Below are positions 16,928 through 24,444 of a DNA stretch of 64,000 nt, piece by piece (position 1 is the stretch's first letter; every line of letters begins with the position of its first letter). Source of the DNA: Streptomyces roseolilacinus (lineage in GTDB: Bacteria > Actinomycetota > Actinomycetes > Streptomycetales > Streptomycetaceae); NCBI RefSeq assembly GCF_014649335.1, contig NZ_BMSV01000001.1:868001-932000 (forward strand). Direction: 5' to 3'. Position numbers and translations under genes: made by a program. Below the pieces are notes generated by a model. It was not told the DNA's origin, did no database searches, and saw only the letters and a program-made list of their open reading frames with translations.

Positions 16928-18187
16928 TTAAGCCCGAAGGAAGGCGTTCCAGCCGCCGGTCGGGGATTCTCCCACCCCCAGGGAGCGGAGCTTCTCCAGG
17001 ATCTTGGGGTCCTGCGCGTCGAGCCAGTCGACGAGCTGCCGGAAGGAGACGAGGCGCACGTCCTTCTTTCCGGCCATTCCTTTGAGCGCCTCTTCGACGG
17101 CGTCCATGTAGATTCCGCCGTTCCACTGCTCGAAGTGGTTGCCGATGAAGAAGGGCGCCCGATTCGTTTCGTACGCGCGTGTGAATCCGGCCAGATACGC
17201 CTCGGTGGCCTGCTTCCTCCAGCCGGGGTACCGCGAGGGAACGCCCTGGGTGGAGTTCTTCGACTGGTTGGCGAGGAGGTTGTAGTCCATCGACAGGACC
17301 TCGAAGGAGTGGCCGGGGAACGGTACGGCCTGGAGCGGCAGGTCCCACAGGCCCTCCCGCTTGTCGGGCCAGACCTGGAGGCCGCCGGGCGACGAGGCGT
17401 CGTAGCGCCAGCCGAGCCTGCCGGCGGTGGGCAGCAGGCCGTCGCGGCCCAGGAGGCAGGGGGTGCGGCCGCCGACCAGTTCCCTGCGGTAGTCGAAGGG
17501 GAGCGGGTCGAGGTCGGTCCAGCCGGTGTGGGTCTTCCATTCGGTGACGAATTTCACCGCCTGGTCGATTTCCTCGCGCCAGTCGTCGGGGGTCCAGTTC
17601 CCGACGGATCCGGGGCCGCCGCAGAAATGGCCGTTGAAGTGGGTGCCTATCTCGTGGCCGTCGAGCCAGGCCCGCCCGACGTTTTCCAGGGTCTCCCTGA
17701 TGTGCGCGTCGGTGAGGTAACCGATGTCGGAGGCGCCGGGGCGGTTGCGCGGCGGGCGGTAGAGGGTCTTCTTCGATTCGGGGAGGAGGTAGATCCCGGA
17801 GAGGAAGAACGTCATCGCCGCGCCGTGGTCCCTGGCGAGGTCGAGAAAGCGGGGGAAGAGGCCGTTTCCGACCTCTCCGGCGCCGTCCCAGGAGAAGACC
17901 ACGAACTGCGGCGGGGTCTGGCCCGGTTCCAGGGGGGCGGGGCGGGCGGGCTGGTGGGGCTGCTTCCCCGTGTCGGCGGTGGAGCCGTCGCCGAGGGGGC
18001 GCCCCTGCCGCGTACCGCCGCCCCCGCCGTCCCCGGGTCCACCGCCCGGCGGGTTCCCGTCGCCGGCCCCCGGGGGGCGGGCGCCGTCTCCGCGGTCGCC
18101 CCCGAGGGCGCCGCAGCCGCCCGTCCCGAGGGCGGCCGCGGCGCCGACTCCCGCTCCCAGCAAACCCCTTCGACTGACCGCGCGCAT
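16928..18187 (-). CDS. Polysaccharide-deacetylase-like lipoprotein with altered active site
   Basis: A 419-residue exported protein. The N-terminus combines an Arg-Arg pair (SRRGLLGAG) with a lipobox (GTGGC, Cys25), so it could be a Tat-exported lipoprotein. A Gly/Pro-rich linker to about residue 90 follows. The NodB-like region has SWDGAGE (Asp101) where active deacetylases have TFDDGP, and HFNGH (His183, His187) as the second metal motif. The first catalytic Asp therefore appears replaced by Trp while the metal ligands remain. Base composition is less GC-rich than its neighbours. It sits between the histidine phosphatase and resA. Confidence 0.78.
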   Translation of the reverse strand: MRAVSRRGLLGAGVGAAAALGTGGCGALGGDRGDGARPPGAGDGNPPGGGPGDGGGGGTRQGRPLGDGSTADTGKQPHQPARPAPLEPGQTPPQFVVFSWDGAGEVGNGLFPRFLDLARDHGAAMTFFLSGIYLLPESKKTLYRPPRNRPGASDIGYLTDAHIRETLENVGRAWLDGHEIGTHFNGHFCGGPGSVGNWTPDDWREEIDQAVKFVTEWKTHTGWTDLDPLPFDYRRELVGGRTPCLLGRDGLLPTAGRLGWRYDASSPGGLQVWPDKREGLWDLPLQAVPFPGHSFEVLSMDYNLLANQSKNSTQGVPSRYPGWRKQATEAYLAGFTRAYETNRAPFFIGNHFEQWNGGIYMDAVEEALKGMAGKKDVRLVSFRQLVDWLDAQDPKILEKLRSLGVGESPTGGWNAFLRA

Positions 18188-18342
18188 ACCGCTCCCCCAT
18201 TCCGCTCTCGGGTGCGCCGGGCGCGTTCCGGCCCGGCACTCCGGGAGATGCGGAAAGGGGAAGCGGGGTTCCGCCGATAATCACATGATCGTCTGAGTGA
18301 CGAAACGGTTACTCCGACGCCGGGATCATCGACTCGGGAGCG

Positions 18343-19032
18343 TCAGGCGCCGAATGCCTTCGACTTTCCCTTCACCGGTTTGGCACCCGCGAGCAGGTGC
18401 GCCGGAACGAGATCGCGGGCCGGTTCGCTGTAGCCGACCGAGACGATCCTGTCGCCCTGGTACGTGAACGTCGTCAGCGACGCCAGCGTGCACTGCCGGC
18501 GCCGCGGGTCGTGCCACAGCCGGCGCTGCTCGACGAAGCTCCGCACTATCCAGATGGGCAGTTGGTGGCTGACGCACACCGCCTCGCGCCCGCGGGCCGC
18601 GTCGCGCGCCGCGCCGAGCGCGCCCATCATCCGCACCACCTGCTCGACGTAGGGCTCGCCCCACGACGGCCGGAACGGGTTGGTCAGGTGCCGCCAGTTG
18701 CCCGGCTTGCGGAGCGCGCCGTCGCCGACGCCGAAGGTCTTGCCCTCGAAGACGTTGGCCGCCTCGATCAGCCGCTCGTCCGTGGCGAGGCTCAGGTCGT
18801 GCGTCCTCGCGATCGGCTCCGCCGTCTCCTGCGCCCGCTCCAGCGGGGACGCCACGACGTACGCGACGTCCCGCCCGGCCAGGTGCTCGGCGACCCGGTC
18901 GGCCATCCGGCGGCCCAGCTCCGACAGGTGGTACCCGGCGCGGCGGCCGTACAGGATGCCGTCCGGGTTGTGCACCTCGCCGTGGCGCATCAGGTGGACG
19001 ACGGTCACGTCCTCCGACCGCACGCCCGTCAT
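18343..19032 (-). CDS. Histidine phosphatase family protein
   Basis: A 229-residue phosphoglycerate-mutase-like phosphatase. The catalytic RHG motif is at residues 16-18 ([13 protein letters not shown]), and the second catalytic His lies in the [12 protein letters not shown] strand. The central segment [15 protein letters not shown] is the usual second Arg motif. The substrate is unknown. Its ATG overlaps the hemL stop by 4 nt (ATGA), so it is co-translated with hemL, an arrangement I recall as usual next to cytochrome c maturation genes in Streptomyces. Confidence 0.9.
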   Translation of the reverse strand: MTGVRSEDVTVVHLMRHGEVHNPDGILYGRRAGYHLSELGRRMADRVAEHLAGRDVAYVVASPLERAQETAEPIARTHDLSLATDERLIEAANVFEGKTFGVGDGALRKPGNWRHLTNPFRPSWGEPYVEQVVRMMGALGAARDAARGREAVCVSHQLPIWIVRSFVEQRRLWHDPRRRQCTLASLTTFTYQGDRIVSVGYSEPARDLVPAHLLAGAKPVKGKSKAFGA

Positions 19033-20345
19033 GCCGCGCCCTCCGTGGCCTCCGCCGCGGCACGGGCGGCGGCGGGCAGCGCGGCGGCGATCCGCTCGAC
19101 GGCGCGCTCGTCGTGGGCCGTCGACACGAACCACGACTCGAAGGCGGACGGCGGCAGGTAGACGCCCTGCGCCAGCATCGAGTGGAAGAACGCGGTGAAG
19201 CGGAAGGACTCCTGCCGCTTGGCGTCCTCGTAGTCGCGGACCTCGCGGTCGGTGAAGAAGACCGAGAACATGTTGGAGGCGTTCTGCAGCCGGTGCGCCA
19301 CGCCCTCCTTGGCCAGCGCGTCCGTCACCAGGCCCTGGATCTCCCGCGAGACCGCGTCGACCTTCTCGTACGCGGCGTCGTCGAGCAGCCGCAGCTGCGC
19401 GAGGCCCGCGGCGGTGGCGACGGGATTGCCGGAGAGCGTGCCCGCCTGGTAGACGGGGCCGGCCGGCGCGAGGTGCGCCATGACGTCGGCGCGGCCGCCG
19501 AAGGCCGCGGCCGGGAAGCCGCCGCCCATGACCTTGCCGAAGGTCATCAGGTCGGGCGTGACGCCGTCCACGCCGTACCAGCCCGCCTTGGACGTGCGGA
19601 AACCGGTCATGACCTCGTCGGAGACGTACAGCGCGCCGTTCTTGGCGCAGGCGTCCTTGAGGCCCTGGTTGAAGCCGGGGCGGGGCGGGACGACGCCCAT
19701 GTTGCCGGGGGACGCCTCGGTGATCACGCAGGCGATCTCGCCCGGGTGGCGGTGGAACGCCTCCTGGACGGCCTCCAGGTCGTTGTAGGGCAGCACGATC
19801 GTGTCGCCGGCCTGCGCGCCCGTGACACCGGGGGTGTCGGGCAGCCCGAAGGTGGCCACGCCGGACCCGGCGGCGGCCAGCAGCGCGTCCACGTGGCCGT
19901 GGTAGCAGCCCGCGAACTTGATCACCTTGCTGCGGCCGGTGAAGCCGCGGGCCAGGCGGATCGCCGACATGGTCGCCTCGGTGCCGCTGGAGACGAGCCG
20001 CACCTGCTCGACCGGGGCGACCCGCGCCACGATCTCCTCCGCGAGCGCGACCTCGCCCTCACCCGGCGTGCCGAAGGAGGTGCCGCGCGCGACGGCCGCC
20101 TGCACGGCGGCGATCACCTCGGGGTGGGAGTGGCCGAGGATCATCGGCCCCCAGGAGCAGACGAGGTCGACGTACTCGCGCCCGTCCGCGTCGGTGAGGT
20201 ACGGCCCCGTACCGGACACCATGAAGCGGGGCGTGCCGCCCACGGCGCGGAAGGCCCGGACGGGGGAGTTCACGCCGCCGGGCGTCACCTGGGAGGCGCG
20301 GTCGAAGAGCGACTGTGAGACTGGGGCTTCGTATGAGTACGACAC
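19029..20345 (-). CDS. hemL: Glutamate-1-semialdehyde 2,1-aminomutase
   Basis: A 438-residue PLP enzyme that converts glutamate-1-semialdehyde, the HemA product, to 5-aminolevulinate in the C5 haem pathway. The PLP-binding lysine is Lys271 in [12 protein letters not shown]; other class III aminotransferase markers are [15 protein letters not shown] (119-133), the GCYHGH segment (146-151) and [11 protein letters not shown] (240-250). The GTG at 20345 (VSYSYEAP) has an AGGTCAGGA ribosome-binding stretch upstream. It heads the unit with the histidine phosphatase. Its partner hemA is about 40 kb away in the same window. Confidence 0.95.
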   Translation of the reverse strand: MSYSYEAPVSQSLFDRASQVTPGGVNSPVRAFRAVGGTPRFMVSGTGPYLTDADGREYVDLVCSWGPMILGHSHPEVIAAVQAAVARGTSFGTPGEGEVALAEEIVARVAPVEQVRLVSSGTEATMSAIRLARGFTGRSKVIKFAGCYHGHVDALLAAAGSGVATFGLPDTPGVTGAQAGDTIVLPYNDLEAVQEAFHRHPGEIACVITEASPGNMGVVPPRPGFNQGLKDACAKNGALYVSDEVMTGFRTSKAGWYGVDGVTPDLMTFGKVMGGGFPAAAFGGRADVMAHLAPAGPVYQAGTLSGNPVATAAGLAQLRLLDDAAYEKVDAVSREIQGLVTDALAKEGVAHRLQNASNMFSVFFTDREVRDYEDAKRQESFRFTAFFHSMLAQGVYLPPSAFESWFVSTAHDERAVERIAAALPAAARAAAEATEGAA

Positions 20346-20975
20346 GTGGGTCCTGACCTGCGAGAACGAGTGGGCGGACGGCTGGTGCGGGCGCCACCGC
20401 CGAAGGAGCGGCGGGACGGTCCCGCAGAGGTGGGGCGAGCCGTGTTCCCTTTCACGGCATCCGGTTTCACGACAATCGGCCGGTCGGCCTTGCTTCGGCG
20501 CGATGCCTTCCCTCACGATCTTGTTTCACAAGGACGTTCCCCCGCTCGGGCGAAGCTGAGAGATCACGGAGTTTCCGGACCTTGTTTCCGGCAAGGCATC
20601 GGCCCTCCGCGTCTGCGAAACTGGGGCGTCATAGGGAGAGCTCACGGAAACCATGGTGTCAGAGGCCGGGACGTTCTTGCGGACAGGTGTTTCACCACTC
20701 GTCCGCGGGGGAGGTCACTGACACGATGATCGGGTTGCGCGGCGGGGGCCGTGTCGCCCTGCAAGCAGTCGGGTGGAGATATGCATCGCGGTGGCGGACT
20801 GGGCGAGGGGACCGGCGATCTGGGCCCCGAGCGTGCCCGGCGGGGGAGGCACCGGCGACAGCGGGACGATCCCGCCCCGCGGGAGCCCGTACGGCGGGAT
20901 GATGGCCCTCAGCGGGAGGGCCCCGCGAGAAGCGAGCCCCTGGGGACCGATCCCCTGGGGAGCAGGGGTGGCCGC
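20346..20975. other. Long non-coding stretch upstream of hemL with inverted repeats
   Basis: No convincing gene in about 630 bp, unless the gene at 20976 starts further upstream. The first 400 bp are less GC-rich than average and contain repeated TTTCAC/GTTTC words and two inverted repeats: CTTGT-ttc-ACAAG (20520-20532) and CCTTG-N7-CAAGG (20580-20596). It should hold the hemL promoter on the minus strand and the promoter of the plus-strand gene. The right part (20751-20975) is an open, Arg/Gly-rich frame joined to the next gene, but it looks like intergenic sequence. Confidence 0.5.
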
Positions 20976-21413
20976 ATGGGGGTGACCTACAAGTACTTCG
21001 GCGCGCCCAACGGCGCCACGGCCGCGCGCGTGCCGATCTCGATGCGGCCGGAGGAGCTCGGCGGTGACGAGCTGGGCATGGGCGGGATGTTCACCAAGAT
21101 CAAGCCGGAGACCATAGCCGCCATGGTGCTGACCGGCCTCCAGGGCATGCCCCTGCACAAGGTGCCGCCGCTGGAACTGGTGGTGCTGCACCCCGACTAC
21201 GCGGTGGTGAAGCTGCCGATGACGGTCGTCGACCCGCTGCGCGGCGTCGGCGAGGAGTCCGTGGGCGCCGCCGCCTTCATCTGGTCGACGGTCCCGGACC
21301 GGGGCGGGCCGCGCGACGCGTTCGACGTCTACCAGCTGCTGCACGAGTGGCAGGACTTCTCGGTACGGCTCCACGAGGCCGGCCACCAGCCGTACTGCCT
21401 CGTCTGGCCCTGA
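20976..21413 (+). CDS. Conserved hypothetical protein
   Basis: A 145-residue soluble protein beginning MGVTYKYFGAPNGATAAR and ending in YQLLHEWQDFSVRLHEAGHQPYCLVWP. It mixes alpha/beta segments (ETIAAMVLTGLQGMP; LELVVLHPDYAVVKLPMTVVDPL) without signal peptide or membrane helix. Family not recognised. AGGGG about 7 nt before the ATG at 20976 supports this start. The frame is open back to 20751, including an ATG at 20781, but that extension is a low-complexity Arg/Gly/Pro sequence. It stands alone between the hemL upstream region and a repeat-containing gap. Confidence 0.7.
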   Translation: MGVTYKYFGAPNGATAARVPISMRPEELGGDELGMGGMFTKIKPETIAAMVLTGLQGMPLHKVPPLELVVLHPDYAVVKLPMTVVDPLRGVGEESVGAAAFIWSTVPDRGGPRDAFDVYQLLHEWQDFSVRLHEAGHQPYCLVWP

Positions 21414-21501
21414 CGGCCGCCGCGCCGCGGGCGCGGGGCGACGCGGCGGTGCCGTCGCGTGGGGTGTGGACGGGTCGGCGCCGACGTGTGACGGGCGGTG
21501 G

Positions 21502-21579
21502 CGACGGGTCGGCGTCGGCGTCGGCGTGCAGGGCCGACGGGTCGGCGTCGGCGTCGGCGTGCAGGGCCGACGGGTCGGC
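21502..21579 (+). repeat. 33-bp direct repeat, two full copies and a partial third
   Basis: A unit starting CGACGGGTCGGCGTCGGCG and containing GTGCAGGGC recurs with a period of 33 bp (equivalent A residues at 21504, 21537 and 21570). The unit itself contains a GTCGGC trimer run. It lies in intergenic DNA. Confidence 0.75.
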
Positions 21580-21894
21580 GCCCGCGCGTCCGTCGTTCCC
21601 CCACGCCTGCCGCCCGTGCCAGGCGGCGCCTCGGGGTGGGCTTCCCGCCGTGGGATGGCATGCCTCGGGTGGCATGCCCCGGGGTGGGCTTCGTGCCGTG
21701 AAGCGGGCCCTGATCGGGCGACGGGCCGCGAATCCGAGAGGTGGGTGACGAACCCGCGGGGAGCCGCGCATCCGCTGGACGGGCTTCGAACCGCAGGACG
21801 GCCGCCTCTCCGACCACTCCCCCGGACGCCTGGCGCCGAGCGTCGACCAGGGCGTCGGCCATGTCGGGTGACATCGGACCGCACGAGCCGGATC

Positions 21895-21921
21895 TAATGG
21901 TTTAGAGTCCTCTTACCATTA
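21895..21921. promoter_or_regulatory. TAATGGT/ACCATTA inverted repeat upstream of the metallophosphoesterase
   Basis: Perfect 7-bp arms separated by 13 bp, enclosing TAGAGT (21903-21908), which could be the -10 hexamer. It is strikingly AT-rich for this genome and 22 bp from the start codon. Candidate operator. Confidence 0.5.
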
Positions 21922-21942
21922 GGCACGTCCAAGGGGGATCCC

Positions 21943-22692
21943 GTGCTGCTGGCCCACATCAGCGATCTGCACCTCGACGGAACCGAGCGCGCGACGGAGC
22001 GCGCCGTCCGCGTCGTCCGGTACCTGGGCGGCTTGTCCCGGCAGCCCGACGCGGTGCTGGTCACCGGCGACATCGCGGACCACGGGGCGCCCGAGGAGTA
22101 CGCGCTGGCCGCGGAGGTGCTGGCGGAGCTGCGGGCACCCGCGTACACCTGCCCCGGCAACCACGACGACCGGGCGGCCTACCGGAAGGTCCTGCTGGGT
22201 GAGGACGGGTCCGGCGACCCCGGCGCGGCGGTGAACCGGGTGCACCACGTGGCGGGCCACGCCCTGCTGATGTGCGACTCGACGATCCCGGGCGAGGACG
22301 CGGGCCGGTTCGACGCGGAGACGCTCGGCTGGCTGGAGCGGACCCTGGACGACCTGGGCGGTACGCCCGCCCTGCCGGCCTTCCACCATCCGCCGGCCGC
22401 GCTGCACCACCCGGTGGTGGACGGGATGAACCTCCTGAACGCCGACGACCTGGCCCGCCTGCTGACCGGCCGCCCGAACGTCCCGGCTCTCTTCACGGGC
22501 CACGCCCACACCCCGGCCGTCACCACGTTCGCCGGTCGTCCGCTGGTGGTGGCCCCGGGCGTCGTGTCGACGGTACGGATGCCGTGGGAGGCCGGCGAGG
22601 GGTTCACCGACCGCGCGGCGCCCCCGGGGGTGGCCTTCCACGTGGTGGACGAGGACGGCCGGGTGGCGTCCCACTTCAGGGCGGTGGCGTAG
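21943..22692 (+). CDS. Calcineurin-like metallophosphoesterase
   Basis: A 249-residue cytoplasmic phosphoesterase of the CpdA/GpdQ type. The five metal-binding motifs are present in order: Asp8 and His10 (ISDLHL), Asp43 (TGDIADHG), Asn73-His74 (PGNHDD), the FHHPP strand and the late TGHAHTP. Members hydrolyse cyclic nucleotides or phosphodiesters with two metal ions; the substrate here is not determined. The GTG at 21943 follows a good AAGGGGG ribosome-binding site. It is single-gene in context and preceded by a strong inverted repeat, so it may have dedicated control. Confidence 0.9.
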   Translation: MLLAHISDLHLDGTERATERAVRVVRYLGGLSRQPDAVLVTGDIADHGAPEEYALAAEVLAELRAPAYTCPGNHDDRAAYRKVLLGEDGSGDPGAAVNRVHHVAGHALLMCDSTIPGEDAGRFDAETLGWLERTLDDLGGTPALPAFHHPPAALHHPVVDGMNLLNADDLARLLTGRPNVPALFTGHAHTPAVTTFAGRPLVVAPGVVSTVRMPWEAGEGFTDRAAPPGVAFHVVDEDGRVASHFRAVA

Positions 22693-22945
22693 GAGCGGGG
22701 GCGCCGGAGGACGCGGGCCGGAGCCGTGCCGGTCCGGAGCGGGCCGGCGGCCGCGGCGGGCCGGACGACGGGGGCCGGCGGTCGTGGACGACACGGACCG
22801 GGACGACGGCCGTGGGCGGCACGGGTCCCGGCGGCACGGGTCCCGGCGGCACGGGCCGGCGACCGTGGACGGCACGGGCCTCGGCACCGGCACGGGCCTC
22901 GGTACCGGTCGGGAAATGACCTGGCTGGGGCGGGCCGCCCGATGG

Positions 22946-22951
22946 CATCCT
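22946..22951 (+). promoter_or_regulatory. -10 hexamer for a leaderless Mut7-C transcript
   Basis: CATCCT lies 6 nt before the GTG at 22958, and no ribosome-binding site is seen in between. Confidence 0.35.
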
Positions 22952-22957
22952 GACCGC

Positions 22958-23692
22958 GTGAACGGACCGGAGATCCACATCAGCTTCGCGCCCGAACTCG
23001 ACCTGTTCGTGCCGGCGCCCCGGCGCGCCGGCCGTACGGCCCTGGTGACGGACGGCGCGTCGACGCTCGGGCACGTCGTCGAGTCGCTCGGCGTGCCGCT
23101 CACCGAGGTGGGCGCCCTGCTGGTGTCCGGCGAACCGGTCCCCACCGCGCACGTGCCGACCGCCGGCGAGGAGGTCGAGGTGCGGGGTGTGCGGCGCCCG
23201 CAGGAGGTGCCGGGGGCGCCGCTCCGGTTCCTGCTCGACGTCCACCTGGGCACGCTCGCGCGGCGGCTGCGGCTGCTGGGCGTGGACGCGGCGTACGAGA
23301 GCGAGGACATCGGCGACGCCGCGCTGGCCGCGCAGTCGGCCCGGGAGCGGCGGGTGATGCTCTCGCGCGACCGGGGGCTGCTGCGCCGCCGGGAGCTGTG
23401 GGCGGGCGCGTACGTCTACAGCCACCAGCCGGACGAGCAGCTGCGCGACGTGCTGGAGCGCTTCGCCCCGCGCCTCGCCCCGTGGACCCGCTGCACGGCC
23501 TGCAACGGCGTGCTGACCGAGGCGGACAAGGACGAGGTGCGCGAGCGCCTGGAGCACGGCACCCGGCGCACGTACGACGTCTTCGCCCGCTGCACGGCCT
23601 GCGACCGCGTGTACTGGCGCGGCGCCCACCACTCCCGCCTGGACGACATCGTCCGCACGGCCCTGCGCGAGTTCGGCGGCGCGACGGCCTGA
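22958..23692 (+). CDS. Mut7-C RNase domain protein with ubiquitin-like N-terminus
   Basis: A 244-residue protein in two parts. Residues 1-80 resemble a beta-grasp ubiquitin/MoaD-like domain (IHISFAPELDLFV; STLGHVVESLGVP). Residues 88-240 are the Mut7-C domain, a PIN-like nuclease fold (RFLLDVHLGTLARRLRLLGVDAAY; VMLSRDRGLLRR) ending in a zinc ribbon with Cys179, Cys182, Cys212 and Cys215 (CTAC twice). The family is predicted to be an RNase, possibly linked to tRNA or RNA turnover; activity is not shown here. GTG 22958 is preferred over a longer low-complexity extension. The 265-bp gap before it contains 15- and 18-bp tandem repeats. Confidence 0.88.
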   Translation: MNGPEIHISFAPELDLFVPAPRRAGRTALVTDGASTLGHVVESLGVPLTEVGALLVSGEPVPTAHVPTAGEEVEVRGVRRPQEVPGAPLRFLLDVHLGTLARRLRLLGVDAAYESEDIGDAALAAQSARERRVMLSRDRGLLRRRELWAGAYVYSHQPDEQLRDVLERFAPRLAPWTRCTACNGVLTEADKDEVRERLEHGTRRTYDVFARCTACDRVYWRGAHHSRLDDIVRTALREFGGATA

Positions 23693-23716
23693 CGCCCCGC
23701 CGTCACGGCCGGGCCG

Positions 23717-24316
23717 CTACGGCTGCTTCGCGGTCAGGTACCGCTGGATCGTCGGGGCGAGCCAGGCGATCAGCTCGTCGCGCGACATCGTGGCCGCCGG
23801 CGGGAACCGCAGCACGTACCGGGCGAGCGCCATGCCGAGGATCTGCGACGCGACGAGCGCGGCGCGGCGCGGGGCGTCCGCCGGATCGGGACAGACCCCC
23901 GCCACCACCGGCCCGAGCTGGGCCTTGAAGATCTCCCGCATCCGCTCGGCGCCCGCCTCGTTGGTGACGCCGACGCGGAGCATGCCCGTCAGGACGTCGT
24001 CGGCCTCCCAGCGGTCGAGGAAGTGCGTGACGAGGACGGCGCCGACGTGCCGGGCCGGCACGGCGCCCAGGCGCGGTATCCGCAGGTCTATCTCGGAGGC
24101 CGCGGTGAACAGGCCCTCCTTGTTGCCGTAGTAGCGCATGACCATCGACGGGTCGATGCCCGCGTCGCGGGCGATCGCCCGGATGGTGGCGCGCTCGTAG
24201 CCGTCCGCGGCGAACCGCTCCCGGGCCGCTTCGAGGATCGCGGCGCGGGTGGCGTCCGAGCGGCGCGGGGCGTGGGCGGGGTCCGCGGGGGTGTCGGCGA
24301 CGGCTTCGTGCTTCAT
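23717..24316 (-). CDS. TetR/AcrR family transcriptional regulator
   Basis: A 199-residue repressor with the N-terminal TetR helix-turn-helix (ATRAAILEAARERFAADGYERATIRAIARDAGIDPSMVMRYYGNKEGLF, residues about 22-70) and a helical ligand-binding C-terminal domain. It is divergent from an FAD monooxygenase. The 128-bp region between them carries repeated CCAACA...GTTG palindromes and a good promoter for the monooxygenase. A TACAGT hexamer 7 nt before the ATG suggests a leaderless transcript for the regulator itself. The expected role is repression of both genes until a ligand, perhaps the monooxygenase substrate, is bound. Confidence 0.92.
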   Translation of the reverse strand: MKHEAVADTPADPAHAPRRSDATRAAILEAARERFAADGYERATIRAIARDAGIDPSMVMRYYGNKEGLFTAASEIDLRIPRLGAVPARHVGAVLVTHFLDRWEADDVLTGMLRVGVTNEAGAERMREIFKAQLGPVVAGVCPDPADAPRRAALVASQILGMALARYVLRFPPAATMSRDELIAWLAPTIQRYLTAKQP

Positions 24317-24323
24317 GCCAACG

Positions 24324-24329
24324 ACTGTA
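24324..24329 (-). promoter_or_regulatory. -10 hexamer of the tetR gene
   Basis: TACAGT on the minus strand, 7 nt before the tetR ATG, matching the leaderless arrangement. The first CCAACA operator copy begins 3 bp upstream of it. Confidence 0.45.
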
Positions 24330-24331
24330 GG

Positions 24332-24401
24332 CCAACAAGTGTTGACACGCCAGCCCCTTCGGTCCTACATTCGCCAACAAGCGTTGACCAACATTCGTTG
24401 G
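24332..24401. promoter_or_regulatory. TetR-type operator array CCAACA-N-GTTG
   Basis: Three copies of a short palindrome: CCAACAAGTGTTG (24332-24344), CCAACAAGCGTTG (24374-24386) and CCAACATTCGTTGG (24388-24401). Half-sites CCAACG (24318) and CCGTTGG (24409) flank them. The copies overlap the monooxygenase -35 and transcription start region and abut the tetR -10. They are the evident binding sites of the adjacent TetR protein. Confidence 0.8.
24342..24371 (+). promoter_or_regulatory. Promoter of the FAD monooxygenase gene
   Basis: TTGACA (24342-24347) and TACATT (24366-24371) with an 18-bp spacer, a good vegetative promoter for this genus. The -35 overlaps the first operator, and the start region is covered by the second and third. 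Confidence 0.7.
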
Positions 24402-24444
24402 CCCACGGCCGTTGGCCCTCACGGGTCGGCCAGAGGAGGCAGGC

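Larger units (their letters stand above)
21414..21942. other. Intergenic stretch with repeats, no gene seen
   Basis: About 530 bp without a credible gene. The open frames here translate into Ala/Ser/Arg low-complexity sequence caused by a tandem repeat (see 21502-21579) and a run of GGCATG/GGGTGGG words at 21640-21695. The right end carries the upstream region of the metallophosphoesterase gene. Confidence 0.6.

Noticed and set aside
22693..22957. N-terminal extension of the Mut7-C gene through tandem repeats
   Set aside because: Translation is Arg/Gly/His repeat sequence; the conserved domain and a -10 hexamer fix the start at 22958.
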